Below are positions 18,618 through 27,569 of a stretch of DNA of 64,000 nucleotides, piece by piece. Position 1 is the stretch's first letter. Each line of letters opens with the position of its first letter. The notes below the pieces were generated by a model that saw nothing but the letters and a program-made list of their open reading frames with translations, was not told where the DNA came from and did not search any database. The position numbers were made by a program, and so were the translations under genes. This stretch comes from Christiangramia forsetii KT0803 (GTDB lineage: Bacteria > Bacteroidota > Bacteroidia > Flavobacteriales > Flavobacteriaceae), in NCBI RefSeq assembly GCF_000060345.1, contig NC_008571.1, positions 2,356,001-2,420,000 of the forward strand, read 5' to 3'.

Positions 18618-20234
18618 TTATTCTCTTCCAAAAGTCAAAATTTTAAAGTTGGATTCTAGCGGATCTAATTCTTCCATTAATTTATTTATCAATTCCTCTC
18701 CATATTCCACGTAAAATTCAGAGAAATTGGTTTGTCTTTCCTGCAGACTCCTGTTCGGAAAAAGGTCATTCTGAAGTTCAGCAATTCGTTCAACTTCATC
18801 TTTCAGTTTTCGCTTTTGAGCCTTTAATAATCTTTTTTCAAGATGATCTAAACCTTTCAACTGTTTTACTTCCTGAGCTTTTACCGCACCAATAAATGAT
18901 TCATCGGTCTTTTCTGCCAGGTCATACATATGCTGAAACTGCTCTACCAAATGCTCTTTTTGGCCGGAAAAATCTATATCGATATCTGAAATTTTACGAA
19001 CTTTTCTATTGATTAGTTCATGCTGTTTAAGAAATAATTCCTGAATTGAAATTTTCAGTTTTTCCCGTTTATCATTCTGCTTTCCAGTTTGTAGCATTGC
19101 GGAATTCCGTAGCAATAACATAGGAAAAGTCACATTTTCAGCTTCAAAATAAGACTTTAATTCCAGCCAATAGGCCAGCTCTCCACCTCCACCGATATAA
19201 CAAAGATTAGGCAGAATCACTTCCTGATACAAAGGCCTCGTCATTACATTCGGACTAAATCGTTCTGGATGGTCCTTTAATTCCTGAAGAATTTCCTCTT
19301 TCGTCCATGAAATTTCTGTCTCGTGAACAAAATAATTTCCATCACGTTCAATAATTCTTTCACGAATTTCATCGGTAAGGTAAAACAGGTTTATATCCCT
19401 TGGATTCACCTGGATATTATATCCCAGGGAATTTATTTTTTGAAGCGTTTCGGTAGTTTGTTTATGGGAACTATGCTCAACAAGCTCGCTCCCGACATTC
19501 GGAATAAAATGCTTTTTTAATCGCTTATCACCGGCCGCAACAATTACTAACCCATATTTTCCAAAAATTTCATTGGCTATAAAACGCGTTGCATCGGAAA
19601 GAGTATCGTGTTCTAAATATCCCTTTTCAAAGGTTGACTTTAGGAATTCAGCATTCTCGCCACCGCCAATTTCTGCAGAAAAAAGCTTAAATACTTCATC
19701 AAGTCCTTCCGTAGAAAGTCCTCCAACTGCAGTTTTTCCGGCTCGATCATCGGCATTATTCCACTTGAATTTCTTTCCATTCAGATTAAAAAAGTTGATT
19801 TCTTCAAAATCATGATCTTCGGTCGCCATCCAGTAAATAGGCACAAAGTTATTCTCCGGGTACTTTTCTTTTAATTTTTTAGTAAGATTAATTGTAGAAA
19901 TAATCTTGTATAGAAAATACAAAGGCCCGGTGAAAAGGTTTAACTGATGCCCGGTAACTACAGTAAAAGTGTTTTTAGATTCTAAGGCATCAATATTTGC
20001 CCGGGTATTTTCTGAAACTGTCAGTTTTGAATACTGATCATTTAAAACCTGAATTAAGTCTTTTCTGATAGTATGATCGTAGCTTTTCTTTTTCTCAGTA
20101 ATCTGCGCTCCAAAATTTTCAATTTCCGGAAAGCGATGATAAAAATTACTTAATTCTTTTTTTTCAGATAAATAATCAAGAATAAGTGGAGTGAAATAAT
20201 TGGTTTCGGGATACGAAATACAATTGGTTGGCAT
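18618..20234 (-). CDS. bshC: Bacillithiol biosynthesis cysteine-adding enzyme BshC
   Basis: BshC is the presumed last enzyme of bacillithiol synthesis, adding cysteine to glucosaminyl-malate. The 538-residue protein has the family features. These are a nucleotide-binding-like core with TFTVVTGHQLNLFTGPLYFLYKIISTINL, YWMATEDHDFEEINFF, NVMTRPLYQEVILPNLCYIGGGGELAYWLELK and a long helical region near the end. ATG at 20234 (MPTNCISYPETNYF) is preferred to an in-frame TTG seven codons upstream, which falls inside the promoter -7 element. The sequence is close to the normal length of about 530-540. ytxJ at 52886 supports bacillithiol use in this organism. bshA and bshB are not in the window. Confidence 0.93.
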   Translation of the reverse strand: MPTNCISYPETNYFTPLILDYLSEKKELSNFYHRFPEIENFGAQITEKKKSYDHTIRKDLIQVLNDQYSKLTVSENTRANIDALESKNTFTVVTGHQLNLFTGPLYFLYKIISTINLTKKLKEKYPENNFVPIYWMATEDHDFEEINFFNLNGKKFKWNNADDRAGKTAVGGLSTEGLDEVFKLFSAEIGGGENAEFLKSTFEKGYLEHDTLSDATRFIANEIFGKYGLVIVAAGDKRLKKHFIPNVGSELVEHSSHKQTTETLQKINSLGYNIQVNPRDINLFYLTDEIRERIIERDGNYFVHETEISWTKEEILQELKDHPERFSPNVMTRPLYQEVILPNLCYIGGGGELAYWLELKSYFEAENVTFPMLLLRNSAMLQTGKQNDKREKLKISIQELFLKQHELINRKVRKISDIDIDFSGQKEHLVEQFQHMYDLAEKTDESFIGAVKAQEVKQLKGLDHLEKRLLKAQKRKLKDEVERIAELQNDLFPNRSLQERQTNFSEFYVEYGEELINKLMEELDPLESNFKILTFGRE

Positions 20235-20252
20235 AAATTTCAATTCTGTTTG

Positions 20253-20260
20253 CAAAGATA
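20253..20260 (-). promoter_or_regulatory. bshC promoter -7 element
   Basis: Read on the reverse strand, TATCTTTG matches TAnnTTTG exactly, 18 bp upstream of the bshC ATG. No clear TTG lies at the -33 position. Confidence 0.5.
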
Positions 20261-20339
20261 TCGAAGATAAGGATTTTATTCCCTAAATTTTAGTTAATTC
20301 AAGCCTAGATGCTATCTTTACTCGGCTTATCCGAAATTA

Positions 20340-22838
20340 ATGTTTTTGATGAAAAATCACCTTTACCTATTTAGCTTTCTATTTTTAAGTTTCGCCTCAA
20401 TTAATGCACAGGAAATCAAAAGTCCTTCAGAGTTTCTGGGCTATGAATTGGGAAGTCAGTTTTCACGTCATGCCGCTGTGGTAGATTACTTTAATCATGT
20501 TGCTGAAAATTCTGAGTTTGTTGAATATCATACTTATGGAAAAACCAATGAACGAAGACCCCTTACGTATGCTGTTATTTCTTCAAAAGAAAATATGGCC
20601 AATCTCGAACAAATAAAAAAGAATCATCTGAAAAATGCCGGAATTGGTAATACAACTCAAGATTCAGATATCGCGATTGCTTGGTTAAGTTATAATGTTC
20701 ATGGGAATGAAGCTTCCAGTACCGAAGCTGCTATGAAAACTATTTATAGCCTTATTACAGAAAAAAAAGATTGGTTAAAAAACACAGTGATCATTATGGA
20801 TCCCTGCGTGAATCCAGACGGAAGGGACAGGTATGCAAACTGGTATAACCAGGTAAAAGCCGAACCTTACAACACTTCTCAGGAAGCAGCAGAACATCAT
20901 GAGCCATGGCCGGGAGGAAGACCCAATCATTATCTTTTTGATCTGAATCGTGACTGGGCCTGGGCCACACAGGTTGAAACCCAGCAAAGATTGAAAGTAT
21001 ATAATCAATGGTTACCCCATATTCACGTAGATTTTCATGAGCAGGGAATTAACGATCCTTATTATTTTGCTCCGGCAGCCGAGCCATTTCATGAAGTGAT
21101 CACTCCTTTTCAAAGGGATTTCCAAACGAAAATTGGAAAAAATCATGCGAAATATTTTGATGAAGAAGGCTGGCTTTATTTTACCGGGGAGCGTTTTGAT
21201 CTCCTTTACCCTAGTTATGGCGATACGTATCCAACCTACATGGGAGCTATCGGAATGACCTATGAGCAGGCCGGTCATGGCCGTGCCGGTTTAGGGATAA
21301 AAACCGATGAAGGCTATGTGCTTACTTTAAAAGATCGTTTAGAGCACCACTATACTACCGGACTTTCCACGATTGAAGTAGCTTCTAAAAATGCTTCAGA
21401 ATTAAATGAGCAATTTCAGAATTATTTCAGCAATGATGATTTTAAATATAAAAGCTATGCACTAAACGGAAACGCCGATAAACTGGAAACTTTAAAGAAA
21501 TTACTAGACAGACACGAAATAGAGTATTCTTACTCAAATTCAGGGAAAATAAATGGCTATAGTTTTATAAATGGTGAAAATGGGAGTTTAAACAGCAATG
21601 AAAATACGCTGTTGGTTTCTACGAATCAGCCAAAGGCTAAGATGGTAAAAGTACTGTTTGAGCCTAAAACTAAATTAATGGACTCGCTAACTTATGATAT
21701 TACTGCCTGGAGTTTGCCTTACGCCTATGGATTGGATGCAGTTGCCAGCAATAAGATCATTTCCGGTTCAGAAAAATCGAATAACAATAATATTCAGAAT
21801 AGTCCAAATACTGATGGAGCCGGATATGTTTCAAAGTGGAATAGCATGAAGGATGCTCAATTCCTCGCAGATCTTATTAAGAATGACATTAAGGTCCGCT
21901 TTAGTGAAGTTTCTTTTGAAAGTAACGGACAACAATTCGTTCCAGGAAGTCTAATCATTACTAAAAGTGACAACCTTAAAACTGAAAATTTCGACACGAA
22001 AGTTATCGAGATTGCCAACGATCATAAACGTCAGCTTTTAACGGCAGAAACAAGTTTTGCGGGTAGCGGTCCCGATTTTGGATCTTCTGAAATCAAGATC
22101 ATCAACGAGCAAAAAATTGCTCTTTTAAAAGGTAATGAAGTCTCTTCGCTTAATTTTGGAGAAATCTGGTATTTCTTTGAGCAGGATTTAAATTACCCCG
22201 TAACCCCGTTAAACACAGATTACTTTAACAGGGTAAATCTTGAAGGATTTGATGTTTTAATTATTCCTGAAGGTCGATATCATGATTTTATGGATGAGGA
22301 TACATTAAAAAAGATCACTTCCTGGGTAAAAGACGGCGGAAAACTGATTGCTATAGGCAGCGCGGTTGGTAGTTTCACTGATAAGGAAGGCTTCGGAATT
22401 GAAGAGAATAGCACGGCTAAAAAAGATTCTACTACCACAGAAGCCAATCTTATTCCTTATGCTGAAAGAGAGCGCGAAAGCATCAAAAATCTGATTACGG
22501 GAAGTATCATTAAGACCAGGGTAGATAATACGCATCCCATGGCATTTGGGTACGATGACCAGTATTTTACACTAAAATTAAGTAGTGACAGCTATTCCTT
22601 ATTAAATAGTGGCTACAATGTTTCCTATATTCAGGAACCTGAAGTAGTCTCAGGTTTTGCCGGAAGTGAGGCAATTAAAAACCTAAAAAATTCACTGGTA
22701 TTTGGTGAAGTACCAATGGGACAAGGAAGTGTGATCTATATGGTAGATAACCCCCTTTTTCGAGCATTTTGGGAGAATGGAAAGCTTTTCTTTGCCAATA
22801 CTCTATTCTTTACTAATAATACAGGTTACAAATATTAG
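20340..22838 (+). CDS. Secreted M14-family zinc carboxypeptidase
   Basis: The 832-residue protein has a signal peptide (LYLFSFLFLSFASINAQ). A zinc carboxypeptidase (M14) catalytic domain occupies about residues 50-360. The metal motif is H121-x-x-E124 in SYNVHGNEASSTEAA, with VDFHEQGINDPYYF supplying the third ligand. WIMDPCVNPDGRDR-like and FDLNRDWAWAT segments are typical of the Bacteroidota subfamily. The region beyond residue 400, including FDVLIIPEGRYHDF and KDGGKLIAIGSAVGSF, resembles a class I glutamine-amidotransferase-like fold often fused to these enzymes. It probably acts in the periplasm or outside the cell on peptides. A weak promoter element TATCTTTA lies at 20313-20320. The M16 peptidase two genes downstream suggests a peptide-degrading cluster. 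Confidence 0.88.
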   Translation: MFLMKNHLYLFSFLFLSFASINAQEIKSPSEFLGYELGSQFSRHAAVVDYFNHVAENSEFVEYHTYGKTNERRPLTYAVISSKENMANLEQIKKNHLKNAGIGNTTQDSDIAIAWLSYNVHGNEASSTEAAMKTIYSLITEKKDWLKNTVIIMDPCVNPDGRDRYANWYNQVKAEPYNTSQEAAEHHEPWPGGRPNHYLFDLNRDWAWATQVETQQRLKVYNQWLPHIHVDFHEQGINDPYYFAPAAEPFHEVITPFQRDFQTKIGKNHAKYFDEEGWLYFTGERFDLLYPSYGDTYPTYMGAIGMTYEQAGHGRAGLGIKTDEGYVLTLKDRLEHHYTTGLSTIEVASKNASELNEQFQNYFSNDDFKYKSYALNGNADKLETLKKLLDRHEIEYSYSNSGKINGYSFINGENGSLNSNENTLLVSTNQPKAKMVKVLFEPKTKLMDSLTYDITAWSLPYAYGLDAVASNKIISGSEKSNNNNIQNSPNTDGAGYVSKWNSMKDAQFLADLIKNDIKVRFSEVSFESNGQQFVPGSLIITKSDNLKTENFDTKVIEIANDHKRQLLTAETSFAGSGPDFGSSEIKIINEQKIALLKGNEVSSLNFGEIWYFFEQDLNYPVTPLNTDYFNRVNLEGFDVLIIPEGRYHDFMDEDTLKKITSWVKDGGKLIAIGSAVGSFTDKEGFGIEENSTAKKDSTTTEANLIPYAERERESIKNLITGSIIKTRVDNTHPMAFGYDDQYFTLKLSSDSYSLLNSGYNVSYIQEPEVVSGFAGSEAIKNLKNSLVFGEVPMGQGSVIYMVDNPLFRAFWENGKLFFANTLFFTNNTGYKY

Positions 22839-22860
22839 CTGGAAAATTCGCCTAAATATT

Positions 22861-23277
22861 ATGATGGAAATCACATTTGAATATTGGAATAAACTTGCTG
22901 AACAGATAATCACAATTAGTTCATTACTTGGTGGATTTTCAATTGCAGTAATAGCGAACCTTTTAGTTTCTGATACAAATACTCGTTTATCGAAAATTAT
23001 TATGATAACTGCAACTTTAGCTGCAGGTTCATTCTTGATTACAGTTTTTGCTATGACGAAACTTCTTATGATGACCACCGAAGGATACCCAATGAACGTG
23101 ATACAGACCGATTTAATGCTTCCTAGAATTGTAGGAGTAATTTTATTTCTTTTAGGAATAGTTTCACTAATAGCCATGATTTCCCTGGCCGGCTGGACTA
23201 AATCAAAAAAATTAGGGCGATTTACTACAACGATTGGAATTTTAACGTTCCTTTTAATAATATTAATGCTGACATGA
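22861..23277 (+). CDS. Small four-helix membrane protein, function unknown
   Basis: The 138-residue protein has four hydrophobic segments: IITISSLLGGFSIAVIANLLV, IIMITATLAAGSFLITVFAM, IVGVILFLLGIVSLIAMISL and TTIGILTFLLIILML. I do not recognise the family. An open frame extends upstream into the M14 gene, but the ATG pair at 22861/22864 lies 22 bp after that stop and is a natural start. The stop overlaps the start of the M16 peptidase gene (ATGA at 23274), so it is translationally coupled to it. A role in anchoring or supporting the flanking exported peptidases is possible, but nothing in the sequence shows it. Confidence 0.72.
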   Translation: MMEITFEYWNKLAEQIITISSLLGGFSIAVIANLLVSDTNTRLSKIIMITATLAAGSFLITVFAMTKLLMMTTEGYPMNVIQTDLMLPRIVGVILFLLGIVSLIAMISLAGWTKSKKLGRFTTTIGILTFLLIILMLT

Positions 23278-26120
23278 AAATTATAACGCAGAAAATGAAA
23301 ACCACTAAATCATTCTTCTTAATATTTATACTAATCGCTGTTAGTTCAGCTTTTAGTCAGGAGAAAACCGAAAATTTTTCAGTTGATTTTGAAACTTTTA
23401 ATCTGGAGAATGGATTAAAAGTGATTCTTCATCAGGATATGTCTGACCCAGTGGTCGCAGTAGCCTTGACCGCTCATGTGGGTTCAGCAAGAGAAAAGGA
23501 AGGCAGAACCGGTTTTGCACATTTATTTGAACACCTATTATTTCTGGAATCTGAAAATCTGGGAAAAGGCGGATTGGATAAATTAAGTGCCAGAATTGGT
23601 GGTTCCGGAGCCAATGGATCTACCAGCAGGGACAGGACCAATTATTTTCAAACAGTTCCTAATGATGCGCTTGAAAAAATGATCTGGGCAGAAGCAGATA
23701 AACTTGGTTTTTTTATTAATACGGTTACAGAACCTGTTTTGGCGAAAGAAAAACAGGTGGTAAAAAATGAAAAAAGACAGGGTGTAGATAACAGGCCATA
23801 CGGACACACCTTTTATGTGGTAGACCGGAATTTGTATCCTGAAGATCATCCTTATAACTGGCAGGTAATTGGAAGTCTGGAAGATCTTCAAAACGCTACT
23901 TTACAGGATGTGAAAGATTTTTATAATAAATGGTATGTCCCTAACAATGTGATCCTGACAATTTCCGGAAACTTTGACAAGGAACAGGCAAAAGAATGGG
24001 TTCATAAGTATTTTGATGAAATAGAACGAGGCCCTGAAATGCTCGAATTAGAGAAGCAGCTGGTGACACTTTCAGAATCCAAGCGGGTTTATCATGAAGA
24101 TAATTTTGCTCAATTACCTGAATTAACGCTTACATGGCCTTCGGTTTATTCCTATCATCCTGATTCCTTTGCTTTGGAAATTCTATCGAATTACTTAGCC
24201 GATGGTAAGAATGCACCGCTTTATAAGAACCTGGTGAAATCTAAAAAGCTCACAGGGAATGTTAGTATGTTTAATTATACCTCAGAACTTGCAGGCCAAT
24301 TAATGCTTCAGGTGAGGGCTTATGACGGAAAAGATCTGGATTCAGTTAAAACAGCAATTGATAAAACTTTTACTGAATTTGAAAAAAATCGAATTCCGCA
24401 GAAAGATTTAAAAAGAATAAAAGCCGGACTGGAAACCAATTTCTACAATTCCATTTCCAGTGTACTGGGAAAAGGATTTCAATTAGCGCAGTACGAGATC
24501 TATGCAAAAGACCCTAATTTCATCAATAAGGAAGTTGATAAAATGCTGGCAGTAACTACAGAGGATGTTATGAAGGTTTATAAGAAATATGTAAAAGATA
24601 AAAACTATATCGCTACCAGTTTCGTTCCAAAAGATCAATTAGAATTAAGTCTTGAAAATTCTAAAAAAGCTGAAGTTGTTGAAGAAAAGATTGTTGAAGG
24701 CGCTGAAGAAAAATTTGATTCAAACCAACAGGTTACCTATAATAAAACTCCTTCAAATTTTGACCGTACCATAGAACCACCATATCAGGGAAAACCGGAA
24801 TTAAATATTCCTGAAATTTGGGATGCCCGGATGCCTTCTGGAATGAAAGTGATGGGAATTACCAATACAGAAGTTCCCGTAGTGCAGTTTAGCCTGGAAA
24901 TGAAAGGCGGACAATTACTGGAGAATCCTGCTCAGGCGGGAGTGTCAAACATGCTTGCAAGTATGATGACCAAGGGAACGGCAAAAAAAACACCGGCAGA
25001 ACTGGAAGAAGCTATTGAATTATTAGGAGCATCTATTTATGTAAATTCCAATGAAGAGAAAATAACGATTTCAGGGAATACACTGGCAAAAAACTACACT
25101 AAAACCATGGCTTTAGTCCAGGAAATACTGCTTGAGCCGCGTTGGGACGAAGAAGAATTTAAACTGATTAAGCAACAAAATTTAAGTCGACTTCAGGAAG
25201 AACAAGGAGATCCAAATGCGATTGCTCAAAACGAATTTAAGAAGTTGATATATGGCGCTAACAGCATCCTTTCTTATAACGAATTAGGAACTCCTGAAAC
25301 TGTGAAAAGTTTAAGCATAGCCGATCTGAAAAACTACTATGAAGAAAATCTATCTCCGTTAGCTTCCACTTTTATGGCTGTAGGAGCTGTTGAGAAAACT
25401 GAAGCTGTAAACTCGGTAAAGGCTATTTCGGCAAACTGGGCACCAAAAAATATAAGTTTTCCTGAAATTCCGGAATTTGAACTTCCGGAAAAATCAAAAG
25501 TATATTTCTACGATGTACCGGGAGCTAAACAATCTGTACTTGCTTTTGGTGCACCGGGACTTTCGGCAAAAAATGATAATTACTATCCCGCGGAGGTAAT
25601 GAATTATCGCTTAGGTGGTGGAGGTTTCGCATCCAAATTAACCCAGGAGCTTAGAGAGGGAAAAGGTTATACCTATGGAATTCGCTCCAGGTTTATGGAC
25701 AGGTCTTACGTTGGCCCATTTATGATCACCAGTGGAGTGAGAACCAATATTACCTATGAGGCAACAGAACTGGTAAGAAATATTGTTAAAGATTATTCTA
25801 CCAGCTTTGATCAGGAGGACCTTGATGTGACCAAAAGTTATATGATTAAGAGTAATGCCAGAAGATTTGAAACTCTCGGAGCAAAACTAAATATGTTACG
25901 TGAGATCAATGATTATGGATATGAGAAAGATTATATTAAAACCCGGGAAGCAAGCGTAGAGAAAATTAGTGTCCTTGATATTCAGGACCTGGCAAAGCAA
26001 TATATTAATCCTGAAAAGATGTATTATCTTATCGTTGGAGATGCGGAAACACAACTTGAAAAACTTGAAGAATTAGGTTATGGAAAACCTGTTTTACTGA
26101 ATAAAAATACTGAAGAATAA
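23274..26120 (+). CDS. Secreted M16-family zinc metallopeptidase (two-domain)
   Basis: The 948-residue protein has a signal peptide. The ATG at 23274 overlaps the upstream stop, and another at 23295 (MKTTKSFFLIFILI) is the more usual N-terminus. The first M16 unit has the inverted zinc motif HLFEH (residues 83-87) in GRTGFAHLFEHLLFLES and the downstream glutamate in VVKNEKRQG. The second unit (about residues 510-930) lacks a HxxEH motif but keeps LGGGGFASKLTQELREGKGYTYGIRSRF, the Arg/Tyr substrate-grip region. This active/inactive pairing is normal for M16 clam-shell peptidases, which degrade short peptides in the periplasm. With the M14 enzyme upstream, it suggests peptide scavenging. Confidence 0.94.
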   Translation: MKIITQKMKTTKSFFLIFILIAVSSAFSQEKTENFSVDFETFNLENGLKVILHQDMSDPVVAVALTAHVGSAREKEGRTGFAHLFEHLLFLESENLGKGGLDKLSARIGGSGANGSTSRDRTNYFQTVPNDALEKMIWAEADKLGFFINTVTEPVLAKEKQVVKNEKRQGVDNRPYGHTFYVVDRNLYPEDHPYNWQVIGSLEDLQNATLQDVKDFYNKWYVPNNVILTISGNFDKEQAKEWVHKYFDEIERGPEMLELEKQLVTLSESKRVYHEDNFAQLPELTLTWPSVYSYHPDSFALEILSNYLADGKNAPLYKNLVKSKKLTGNVSMFNYTSELAGQLMLQVRAYDGKDLDSVKTAIDKTFTEFEKNRIPQKDLKRIKAGLETNFYNSISSVLGKGFQLAQYEIYAKDPNFINKEVDKMLAVTTEDVMKVYKKYVKDKNYIATSFVPKDQLELSLENSKKAEVVEEKIVEGAEEKFDSNQQVTYNKTPSNFDRTIEPPYQGKPELNIPEIWDARMPSGMKVMGITNTEVPVVQFSLEMKGGQLLENPAQAGVSNMLASMMTKGTAKKTPAELEEAIELLGASIYVNSNEEKITISGNTLAKNYTKTMALVQEILLEPRWDEEEFKLIKQQNLSRLQEEQGDPNAIAQNEFKKLIYGANSILSYNELGTPETVKSLSIADLKNYYEENLSPLASTFMAVGAVEKTEAVNSVKAISANWAPKNISFPEIPEFELPEKSKVYFYDVPGAKQSVLAFGAPGLSAKNDNYYPAEVMNYRLGGGGFASKLTQELREGKGYTYGIRSRFMDRSYVGPFMITSGVRTNITYEATELVRNIVKDYSTSFDQEDLDVTKSYMIKSNARRFETLGAKLNMLREINDYGYEKDYIKTREASVEKISVLDIQDLAKQYINPEKMYYLIVGDAETQLEKLEELGYGKPVLLNKNTEE

Positions 26121-26176
26121 AATTTTATAGAGGTCAGTAGAAAGTTTCATATTCAAATGTTTATTAGATTTGCAAA

Positions 26177-26245
26177 TGTCAGGTTGAGCGAAGTCGAAAC
26201 CTAAATTTAACTCACCAATAGTTCTCGACTGCGCTCGAACTGACA
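26177..26245. repeat. REP-like inverted repeat
   Basis: An imperfect inverted repeat has arms of about 25 bp. The left arm, starting TGTCAGGTTGAGCGAAGTCG, matches the reverse complement of the right arm, TTCTCGACTGCGCTCGAACT and GACA. It lies in the 300-bp gap after the M16 gene. Terminal TGTCA...TGACA and the CGA-rich arms resemble the larger elements at 49742-49932 and 62044-62516. Apart from this and the terminator at 26346, I see nothing in 26121-26419. Confidence 0.7.
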
Positions 26246-26345
26246 ATAAAAATTTTTTACACTATTAGTAATCAGTATTTTATATACTTTAAAATTATAT
26301 GCACTTAACTACTGACCTTTGAAATTTTATAAAAGCTTTAAGTCT

Positions 26346-26374
26346 GGCGGGAACTTCAATTCCCGCCTTTTTTA
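26346..26374 (+). terminator. Rho-independent terminator
   Basis: An 8-bp perfect stem GGCGGGAA / TTCCCGCC (26346-26353, 26360-26367) with a six-base loop is followed by seven T. It ends the M14-M16 unit about 225 bp after its last stop. Confidence 0.9.
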
Positions 26375-26419
26375 TATCTTCTCAATTACTAAATAACGAT
26401 CAACCAGAAAACCACGAAT

Positions 26420-27106
26420 TTGTCTAAAAAGCTTTCTTATATACTTACCGGAAGCATTGTTGCCGGTTTAATACTGCTTTATTTTTTATATCCTCCTTTC
26501 CAGGGCTTTATCAATGAAACCTGGCAAATTTTATGGAGTGAAGATGAAACAAGAATCAGGAATCACTTTAAAAGTTTTGGCTTCTGGGGTCCAATAGCCA
26601 TTATTATTGTGATGATTTTGCAGATTTTCCTGGTCGTTTTTCCTTCGTGGCTGCCGATGATCGTTGCCGTATTAGCCTATGGATTTTGGGGTGGAGCCTT
26701 GATTTCTATCACCGGGGTATTCTGCGCTTCCACTATTGCCTTTTACATTGGTAAATGGCTGGGTGAAGATCATCTTGAAAAAATTATGGGGAAATCGAAA
26801 AATAAAAAAGTTGAATACTGGGTTTCAGATTATGGATTCTGGACTATCGCCATATTTCGTATCTCCCCTTTTCTTTCTAATGATGCTATTAGTATTGTTG
26901 CAGGAATGCTGAGTATGACCTACCGGAAATTTATCCTGGCGACCTTAACCGGGATCGTTCCCTTGTCTTTTGCGATCGCTTATTTTGCACAGGATATAGA
27001 TCAATTAAAGAATGGACTTTATTGGATTGGAGGCGCAGGAATTCTTATCTACGGAATCTATGTTTTTATAGATTACCGAAAAAACAAGAAACAAAGTTCT
27101 AGTTAG
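26420..27106 (+). CDS. TVP38/TMEM64-family (DedA-like) membrane protein
   Basis: The 228-residue protein has about six membrane segments and the SNARE-associated/VTT core. Marks are FLVVFPSWLPMIVAVLAYGFWGGALIS, TIAFYIGKWLGEDHLEKIMG, the segment IFRISPFLSNDAISIVAGML (F-R-x-x-P-x-x-x-x-x-x) and MTYRKFILATLTGIVP. DedA/TVP38 proteins are thought to be lipid or undecaprenyl-phosphate translocases, but the substrate of this subgroup is open. The start is TTG at 26420, giving MSKKLSYILTGS just before the first membrane helix; the next usable ATG lies after it. The 3' end overlaps the convergent small gene by 8 bp. Confidence 0.82.
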   Translation: MSKKLSYILTGSIVAGLILLYFLYPPFQGFINETWQILWSEDETRIRNHFKSFGFWGPIAIIIVMILQIFLVVFPSWLPMIVAVLAYGFWGGALISITGVFCASTIAFYIGKWLGEDHLEKIMGKSKNKKVEYWVSDYGFWTIAIFRISPFLSNDAISIVAGMLSMTYRKFILATLTGIVPLSFAIAYFAQDIDQLKNGLYWIGGAGILIYGIYVFIDYRKNKKQSSS

Positions 27107-27380
27107 CGGGGAAACTTTGTCTTAATTTCTGAAGATCTTCTTCGACATAACCTTTTAATGAAGCCATCGTTCCCTGGGAGTTTGGAGCTTTGATGATCAG
27201 GTTATTGGTAGCAACAGTCAAACTTATTATTTTTTTTATTTTGTATGAATGGGTTTTCCCTTGACTGGGTTTATATTTTATAGATTCACTATCCCATTCT
27301 ATATATTCCCCGTTATTTCCACGATTTTGATAAGCCTGATAGAAATATAAGACGGACACTATTACATATGCTCCGGACAT
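27099..27380 (-). CDS. Small membrane protein with PH-like C-terminal strands, possible 5' damage
   Basis: From the ATG at 27380 the protein is 93 residues: one hydrophobic helix (AYVIVSVLYFYQAYQ) followed by strands EYIEWDSESIKYKP, HSYKIKKIISLTVATNNLIIKAP and a final helix YVEEDLQKLRQSF. This resembles a bacterial PH-like fold, without certainty. The same frame is open further upstream to a TAG near 27477 and encodes a second hydrophobic helix (ISILIGWFLLAVFYLLSAEW). No ATG, GTG or TTG precedes that part. Either translation begins at 27380, or the original start has been lost. The gene converges with the TVP38-like gene. Function unknown. Confidence 0.55.
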   Translation of the reverse strand: MSGAYVIVSVLYFYQAYQNRGNNGEYIEWDSESIKYKPSQGKTHSYKIKKIISLTVATNNLIIKAPNSQGTMASLKGYVEEDLQKLRQSFPAN

Positions 27381-27569
27381 GATAAACTCAAAATATTCCT
27401 GACCTTCATCCCATTCAGCAGATAAAAGATAAAATACAGCTAATAAAAACCAACCAATAAGTATGGAAATTAGCTATAAAAATGTTGTAAATTTTCGATT
27501 TTCTCCATGAGAGAAACAGAAAAAACATGCTTCTTCTAAAGTAATAAAAAATATAAAATTGTAGGTTTC

